From Phanerodontia chrysosporium (Eukaryota > Basidiomycota > Agaricomycetes > Polyporales > Phanerochaetaceae), in assembly GCA_001910725.1 (NCBI GenBank), contig MJGA01000012.1, positions 434,001 to 498,000 on the forward strand: 64,000 nucleotides of DNA, read 5' to 3'. Numbering within the stretch: the first letter of the stretch is position 1; every line of letters starts with the position of its first letter. The translations under genes and the position numbers were made by a program. Under the pieces are notes generated by a model, which was not told the origin of the DNA, did not search any database, and saw only the letters and a list, made by a program, of their open reading frames with translations. This document shows, one piece after another, positions 59,001-64,000 of this stretch.

Positions 59001-59658
59001 GACTATCTACGATTGTGGATGACACTCACCTCGCAGTTCGGGCTCGTAAAACATGTGATCAAACCGACGCACAACCTTGATAAGCTCGATGTACGGGTTG
59101 ACCCAGTGTTCCATGAGAGTCTTGGGACATTGCGAAACGTGGAATGGCCGGTCTCTGGGTAACGCAATGCCAGCTAGTCGGCGAATGGTATTCTGGGCAG
59201 TCTGCGAGAGCAAATGATTTAACGAATAGGCAGCAAGTATACTCTGCTCACCTCAATCAAGACGATGATCTGTTTTATGTGGCGCGGAGGTAAGTCAGAT
59301 GCTCTGGTTCGATAAACTGCACACGCACCCATGGTTTTGCTGCTGGATAGTACGCTTTGTCCCTGCTCAGCCAAGCTGCCAGCTTCTGCGCAGCCGAGGC
59401 GTAGTTGCCATTCACGTTCTCCTCGGATAACTGCGATTGGAGCATAGGAAACAGCCTTTCGTTGTTCTGCAGGGCTTCTGGCGACATTGGCACCGCCGCG
59501 GACGCCGCGAGCTGCCTTTGCTTGCGCACGCCTGCGCTCAAGGTATCCGACGCGACAAGCGTGCGTGAACGTGTATTGGACCGCTCCTGAGCGTTGGAAG
59601 TACCATCTGGGGCCCGGGCAGCTTGTGGGAGAGTTGCGGATGTAGGTGTGAACATCAA
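56062..59658 (-). CDS. large low-complexity protein with related C-terminal domain
   Basis: Starts near 59658 (MMFTPTSATLPQAARAP). The N-terminal folded part contains NERLFPMLQSQLSEENVNGNY, AAAKPW, a micro-exon IIVLIE (59252-59269), then TAQNTIRRLAGIALP, HWVNPYIELIKVVRRFDHMFY and an LEALL stretch. A very long Ser/Pro/Thr-rich middle (58906-56700) contains KRKSKPKRVLTEDFMMEDVEWFRQQKEKGKEKE, a basic-acidic patch. The C-terminus is TPLTFSFELAQAEYEACLVW, an intron, SLRCLSLSCYLFDECDDRRK, NQWVQLRIEGRHPPS, another intron (exact sites uncertain near 56340-56410), LKNKYDHLLDLSKDARPGMNKIEVYSGNPHVDHSAYVFVLRLHPLT, ending EHAHT. The order of C-terminal blocks parallels the convergent neighbour at 52555-55750. 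Likely nuclear or chromatin-linked; unknown. Confidence 0.65.
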
Positions 59659-59982
59659 GTTCTGGGCGCCCGCGTGGAGAAATTGTAGCGGGAAAATGAG
59701 AAGGAATTACTTCCGATATTAATGTACAGCAGCCAACGAGTATAACGAGGATAGCAGAAAACTGGAGAGCAGCGAGAATAGGAGAGGTCGCGAGCGATGT
59801 TAGAAGACGGGAACAAGATGTTAGCAAACCTCGCCGGCCAAATTTCTCGAGTTTTACGAGTTGTGATCCCCGCGCATCGGGCATGTTTCCCTCAAAAATG
59901 CCGGTCCCGCGGCGTGATATTGCGGAGTAGTTGCTCGACAGGCTCGCCTATCGCAGTGCTACATTTACAAGTATCCTAGGCC
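59659..59982. other. short intergenic region between two minus-strand genes
   Basis: About 320 bp: the 3' flank of the amidase gene and the promoter side of the large low-complexity gene. Nothing else is seen. Confidence 0.45.
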
Positions 59983-62100
59983 TTACAACTCTTTCCAGTT
60001 AAATGCGTCACTCCAAGCCAAGGCGGCCTTATAAAGGGTGAGTTCATCGTGATACTTACCCACCAGCTGCATGCCCACGGGCAGCCGGAGGTCCTCGGGT
60101 CCCTCTGGCGGAGGTAACATACCACAAGGAATCGACAATGCGGGATGTCCGGTTAAGTTATACGCAAGCGTATTCGATGTCTGTTGCTGAAGGTCAGAGT
60201 GTAATCGTGCGCGAGGACGAGTGACTCACCAAGCCGTCGTAATCTTTCAAGTGCGCAAGCGGAGGAGCGTCTTGAGGCTGCAGGAGATGAATAACAGGGC
60301 ATTTTTTCGTCTTGTGCCGGACGTACCATCATCTTCTTGGCCACCCAAGGTAAAGTGGGCATCACTAGGATGTCGACATCCTTGAGCACGGCGTCATAGT
60401 CGAGCTTTAACTTGCGTATCAAGTTATGGACTTTGCCATGAAGCTAGGGTTCCCGATGAGCGAGACTAAGGTTCAGGAAATGCCCGGTGCTCACCTGAGG
60501 GTAGTTCTGTTCGGCGTACATGCCCGACACCATGTAGTGCGCCGCAATAAACCACAACTTCGCTGATAGTCAGTCTTGCAAGTATTCAAACTAGAGCTCA
60601 CAACTGACCTTCTCAAACTTCTCTTGTGTCCAAGGAAGCAATCGCTCGTTGAGATCTGTCAAGTGCATCTGCCGAGTGCCGCTGTGACGACCTAAGAGTG
60701 AGTTTGATGCAACCCTGCGGATCCTCAGTTTTGCGACGGGACAGGGCGCATACATGCAGACCTTTGGACACGTCCTAGGAGAGACACGTTCGCATGACCA
60801 GGCACGCTTACTTCGGTAACCTCGGCGCCGAGACCCTTGAACTTTTCCACCGCAGCGCGCACGCAAGCTGCAACCCGAGGATCCATGACCTGGAAATTCT
60901 CTCCTTCCTTGAGCACACCGATACGTAGCGGGCGTGTAGCTCCTGGGGCAGAGTCTGCCGGCTTCTTCTCACCAACGGAGAGCAACGTTCGGGCCGATCT
61001 CGCGGCAGACAACAGCGCGGTGTAGTTCGGGACCTGATCCGGGAAGGGAGTCCCGGCAAGCTGACGATCGTCGAGTCCATCAACCCCCGCGAGGACTTGT
61101 AAGAAGAGGGCGTTGGACATGACGTCGCGAGACATTGGCCCGGTGTGGTCGACTGCCGTTTCGCTTGAAATAATGCCGGTGTACGGCACGAGGCCAAACG
61201 CAGGCTTTAGTCCGACGATACCGAGATGCGATGCCGGCTAGAGGGAATGAGATTGTTAGCACGAACCGGGTTCTAGCAAGGACTGTCCTCACAATGCGAA
61301 TAGAGCCACCTTGATCGCCGCCGATACCAAGATCAGCTTCACCCAACGCGATGAGAACGCCACAACCGGAGGTCGAGCCTCCTGCAGAGCGCGTTTTATC
61401 GTACACATTGCCAACAGGCCCCGTGGCAGCAGTGTTTGACACGCCGTATGAGCAGACTGCCAGCTTATCAATATGTAGGGCCTTTCAGATCGAGAGGGAA
61501 CACGTACAATTCTCGCATGTCGCTTTACCTATGATCTATATGCGCGTCAGGAAACAAAGTGTGAATGACAAGATGATATGGACAGACCGTCCCGCCAGCT
61601 TCGAGGGTCCGAGTGACTACGGTCGCGTCTGTCTGCGGGACCCAGTTCTCGAACACCTTGGTGCCAAACTCGCAGGGAACGCCAGCCAGACAGATATTGT
61701 CCTTGAGAATAATCTTTTTGCCTGCGAGGAGACCAAGTGAGCGCTCCTCTTCGTTTATGTTTTCCACAAGAGCTTGAGTAGCCCAGGCGTTGAAAGGGTT
61801 CTCCTCAGGAGCAGGGCGGGAAACGTTGGTTCGTGGAAAGCGTTTCAGGTCAGGCTGTATCACGAAGTCTGACGATGCGATCTTTAGCTGAGATCAGGCG
61901 CGAATGGGACGGCAGGGCTGACCTTCCATCTCCAGGACCTTTTCCATAGCTTCGCGCACCGTGCCTAGCATGACTGTGAAATCCTCTTCCCATTTCTCTG
62001 GCACCTGGACACCAAGAAGGGATGCAGTCTGCTGCAAGACCTCCTTCGTAACGGGTGGTGCATGGAGACCCCGAGGCGCAACGTTATTGACAGATGTCAT
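59983..62100 (-). CDS. amidase signature family protein (acetamidase-like)
   Basis: Hydrolyses an amide to acid and ammonia; fungal relatives such as AmdS let cells use amides as nitrogen or carbon source. Starts MTSVNNVAPRGLHAPPV. Several short introns join exons with the catalytic triad: Lys in KKIILKDNICLAGVPCEFG, and the Ser-cis-Ser region RSAGGSTSGCGVLIALGEADLGIGGDQGGSIRI. Later blocks are GLKPAFGLVPYTGIISSETAVDHTGPMSRDV, DVDILVMPTLPWVA, and the C-terminal YNLTGHPALSIPCGMLPPPEG with PVGMQLVGKYHDE, ending FNWKEL. All signature residues are present and no frame break was found. No signal peptide, so probably cytosolic. The substrate is unknown; it could also be a fatty-acid amide hydrolase-like enzyme. 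Confidence 0.88.
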
Positions 62101-62724
62101 CTCGAGCAGCTATACGCCGTGTCGAGTAACTGGACGAGTTGGCGGTTTGGGCCTCTGGATTGTACGGCTTTATATGAATCTGGGGAGCGCTATCTTGAGG
62201 AGCATCACGAAGACGTACCTGTGGTCCCTGCTTATCGTCCACTACAGATGCTGCATTTATACTTCCTGTGAACGGGCATTACGGAACCGGTGCGGAAGGC
62301 AACATGTCTGAGGCTGGTGTCTTCGCGTCAGGGATAGCAAGGTAATATTCAGAAGATCGCAGAGCGTTTATGCGTATCGTTGCCTTTCTATGCTCATGGA
62401 TGACCCAGAGTGTAGCGGGAACGTGATGGCAAGACGCGTCGAGACCCGACACCGCGTAACACGGTGATCTCATTGAATGCGAGTGCAAGTCTCGGTAAGT
62501 GAGAGGTACCCAGCTGTGGTTGACTGGGTAAGTACAAGAATGAAAGAAGTAAGTGTCGTTTATCTATCGAGATAAGCAAAGCAGCGGATAAGATAAGATT
62601 ACAACTCGTGTCCGCTTGGCGCCGGCATTACGCATCCGAAATTTCGGATGAGCAACAGACATTCGTCACTTCCACTTGACCGTCTACTTCGTTCCTGCCT
62701 CAGCCATCCAGGGCCTGGTTGGGC
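62101..62724. promoter_or_regulatory. divergent promoter region of amidase and Lon
   Basis: About 620 bp between outward-facing genes. It contains GATA motifs (GATAAGATAAG, 62586-62597) and the 18-bp palindrome at 62633-62650. Confidence 0.5.
62633..62650 (+). promoter_or_regulatory. perfect palindrome with heat-shock-element core upstream of Lon
   Basis: CATCCGAAATTTCGGATG is its own reverse complement. Its centre GAAATTTC matches nGAAnnTTCn, two inverted heat-shock units, about 75 bp before the Lon ATG. A role in heat-shock induction is inferred from the motif and the known stress induction of Lon. Confidence 0.5.
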
Positions 62725-64000
62725 ATGAACGTTTTTGCTCTCTTCAGATCATCGACAGCGGCGACAGCGAAGACATGTAGTCGCCGTCTGTGGACTGAAG
62801 CCGGTCCATCACGTCCACTGGTCCAGGTCGTGCGACAGCGGAGAGCGTTCAACACCTCGACTGTCACCGATTACCAGCCCAATCAACCTGCGTTCTATCC
62901 CAGATGGATCAACAGGCCTCAAGCGCCTCAGACCACGGAGAACGAGGAGCCAGGAGAGGGCCATGAACCAAACGAACCGGTGGGCGTGCGGTTAGACAGC
63001 CCGGAGGACTCACAGGCACCTCCAGGTTCGTCCGCTCCTCCGTCATCGTCCTCGTCATCTTCAGGAGATGGATCGGACGGGTCGCAGTCGGATTCGCCTC
63101 CTCCGCCTCCTCCTCCGCCTCCCGATCCTCCAGCACAAGCACAGACGCAGATATCGAAGCAGTCTGTCCCGGAAATTTACCCTCAGGTCCTGGCACTCCC
63201 CATTGCTCGTCGACCGCTCTTCCCAGGTTTCTACAAGGCAGTCGTTGTTCGTAATCCAGCAGTCGTCGCCGCTATCAAGGAGATGATGCGCAGAGGACAG
63301 CCGTACCTCGGCGCGTTCCTGCTCAAGGACGAACATGCGGATAGCGATGTCATCACCAACATCGATTCGGTACATCAGGTCGGAGTATTTGCGCAAATCA
63401 CGAGTGTCTTCGCTGCCAATGCTGGTCCAGGAGCCAAGGAAGGCGAGCAGGAGGAAGGGTTGACAGCTGTTCTCTACCCCCATCGACGCATCAGGATCAC
63501 GGACTTGGTCAAGGCAGGTGGTACTGCTACTGCGAAGGTCGAAGTCGCGCCAGAGCCAGAGGAACAGCTTCCTACTCCTCCCGCAACACCGGAGCCAGGC
63601 GCGAAGGAGACCGATGCTGCTCAGCACGCGATCATGCAGACGGCCTTCCTGCAGAAGTACGACGTCTCTGTTGTCCGCGTAGAAAACCTCGCGACTCAGC
63701 CATACAACAAGGACGACCAGTACATCCGCGCGTTTATGTCCGAGATCGTTTCCGTTTTCAAGGACATTGCTCAGCTTAACCCGCTCTTCCGCGATCAAAT
63801 CACCAATTTCTCGATCAACCAGGTCGCCTCGAACGTCTTCGATGAGCCGGACAAGCTTGCCGATTTCGCCGCCGCGGTATCGACTGGGGAGGTTCAGGAG
63901 TTGCAGGATGTTCTGGAGAGCCTGGTTGTCGAGGATCGTCTGCGGAAGGCTCTCTTGGTGCTCAAGAAGGAGCTCATCAACGCCCAGCTTCAGAGCAAGC
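62725..64000 (+). CDS. pim1: mitochondrial Lon protease, N-terminal part (cut by window end)
   Basis: ATP-dependent serine protease of the mitochondrial matrix that removes damaged proteins and binds mtDNA. The open frame runs from the ATG at 62725 to the window end (425 codons) with no intron. The leader MNVFALFRSSTAATAKTCSRRLW is rich in Arg/Ser/Thr and almost free of acids, as expected for import. A Ser/Pro-rich spacer contains a poly-Pro run (63099-63120). The Lon substrate-binding domain then begins: VLALPIARRPLFPGFYKAVVV, GAFLLKDEHADSDVI, VGVFAQITSV, AVLYPHRRIRI. It continues with a helical region (AFMSEIVSVFKDIAQLNPLFRDQI, DKLADFAAAVSTGEVQELQDVLES). The AAA+ and protease domains lie beyond the window. 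Confidence 0.93.
   Translation, partial: MNVFALFRSSTAATAKTCSRRLWTEAGPSRPLVQVVRQRRAFNTSTVTDYQPNQPAFYPRWINRPQAPQTTENEEPGEGHEPNEPVGVRLDSPEDSQAPPGSSAPPSSSSSSSGDGSDGSQSDSPPPPPPPPPDPPAQAQTQISKQSVPEIYPQVLALPIARRPLFPGFYKAVVVRNPAVVAAIKEMMRRGQPYLGAFLLKDEHADSDVITNIDSVHQVGVFAQITSVFAANAGPGAKEGEQEEGLTAVLYPHRRIRITDLVKAGGTATAKVEVAPEPEEQLPTPPATPEPGAKETDAAQHAIMQTAFLQKYDVSVVRVENLATQPYNKDDQYIRAFMSEIVSVFKDIAQLNPLFRDQITNFSINQVASNVFDEPDKLADFAAAVSTGEVQELQDVLESLVVEDRLRKALLVLKKELINAQLQSK

Overview
This window is nuclear DNA from a filamentous basidiomycete, most likely an Agaricomycete (mushroom or polypore type). Four things point there. Genes are broken by many short GT-AG introns of about 40-100 nt. Coding regions are GC-rich. 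There is a Plavaka-type (CACTA-like) transposase, a transposon group typical of these fungi. Several families are common in Agaricomycetes: single-pass membrane proteins with lectin-like ectodomains, AIG1-like GTPases with coiled coils, and low-complexity proline/serine proteins.

Layout. 1-1263 holds the 3' part of a membrane-protein gene, followed by a tiny Gly/Ser/Tyr protein gene (1782-2134) and about 4 kb of GC-rich DNA without a supportable gene. An NsdD-type GATA factor lies at 6108-8325. A TauD-type 2-oxoglutarate dioxygenase (minus, 10481-12124) is followed by the 5'-3' exoribonuclease Xrn1 (plus, 13212-18397). Next come a PrpF-family isomerase (minus) and a C2H2 zinc-finger protein (minus). 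GMP synthase (plus, 23543-25492) sits between a tRNA-Leu and a tRNA-Val gene, both on the minus strand. The accessory stretch 26-43 kb contains an uncharacterised acidic protein, an apparently intact Plavaka transposase, a full paralog of the first membrane protein, a proline/serine-rich hypothetical gene, an NmrA-like NAD(P)-binding protein and a small cysteine-containing protein. From 43 kb onward genes are denser: a coiled-coil GTPase, a Whi5-like G1/S repressor candidate, a cytochrome b5-domain protein, an MFS sugar/quinate-type transporter, two convergent low-complexity proteins whose C-termini look related, an amidase, and the 5' part of mitochondrial Lon protease running off the right edge.

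The genes do not form one pathway. Housekeeping functions (RNA decay, GMP synthesis, mitochondrial proteolysis, cell-cycle control) are mixed with nutrient-use genes (dioxygenase, amidase, PrpF, transporter) and lineage-specific genes. I found no biosynthetic cluster, CRISPR array or defence island.

The most consequential pattern is technical. Eight genes, including the essential GMP synthase, contain in total nine breaks of reading frame. Every break is repaired by exactly one additional base, and most lie in or beside a short C or G run. This reads as systematic homopolymer undercalling in the assembly, so those genes are annotated as functional with a sequence error and not as pseudogenes. 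The best biological leads are a perfect 18-bp palindrome containing a heat-shock-element core upstream of Lon, the related tails of the two convergent genes at 52.6-59.7 kb, the micro-exons at the start of xrn1, and a GC-AG intron in the NmrA-like gene. Intron positions were inferred by hand from splice signals and protein continuity.
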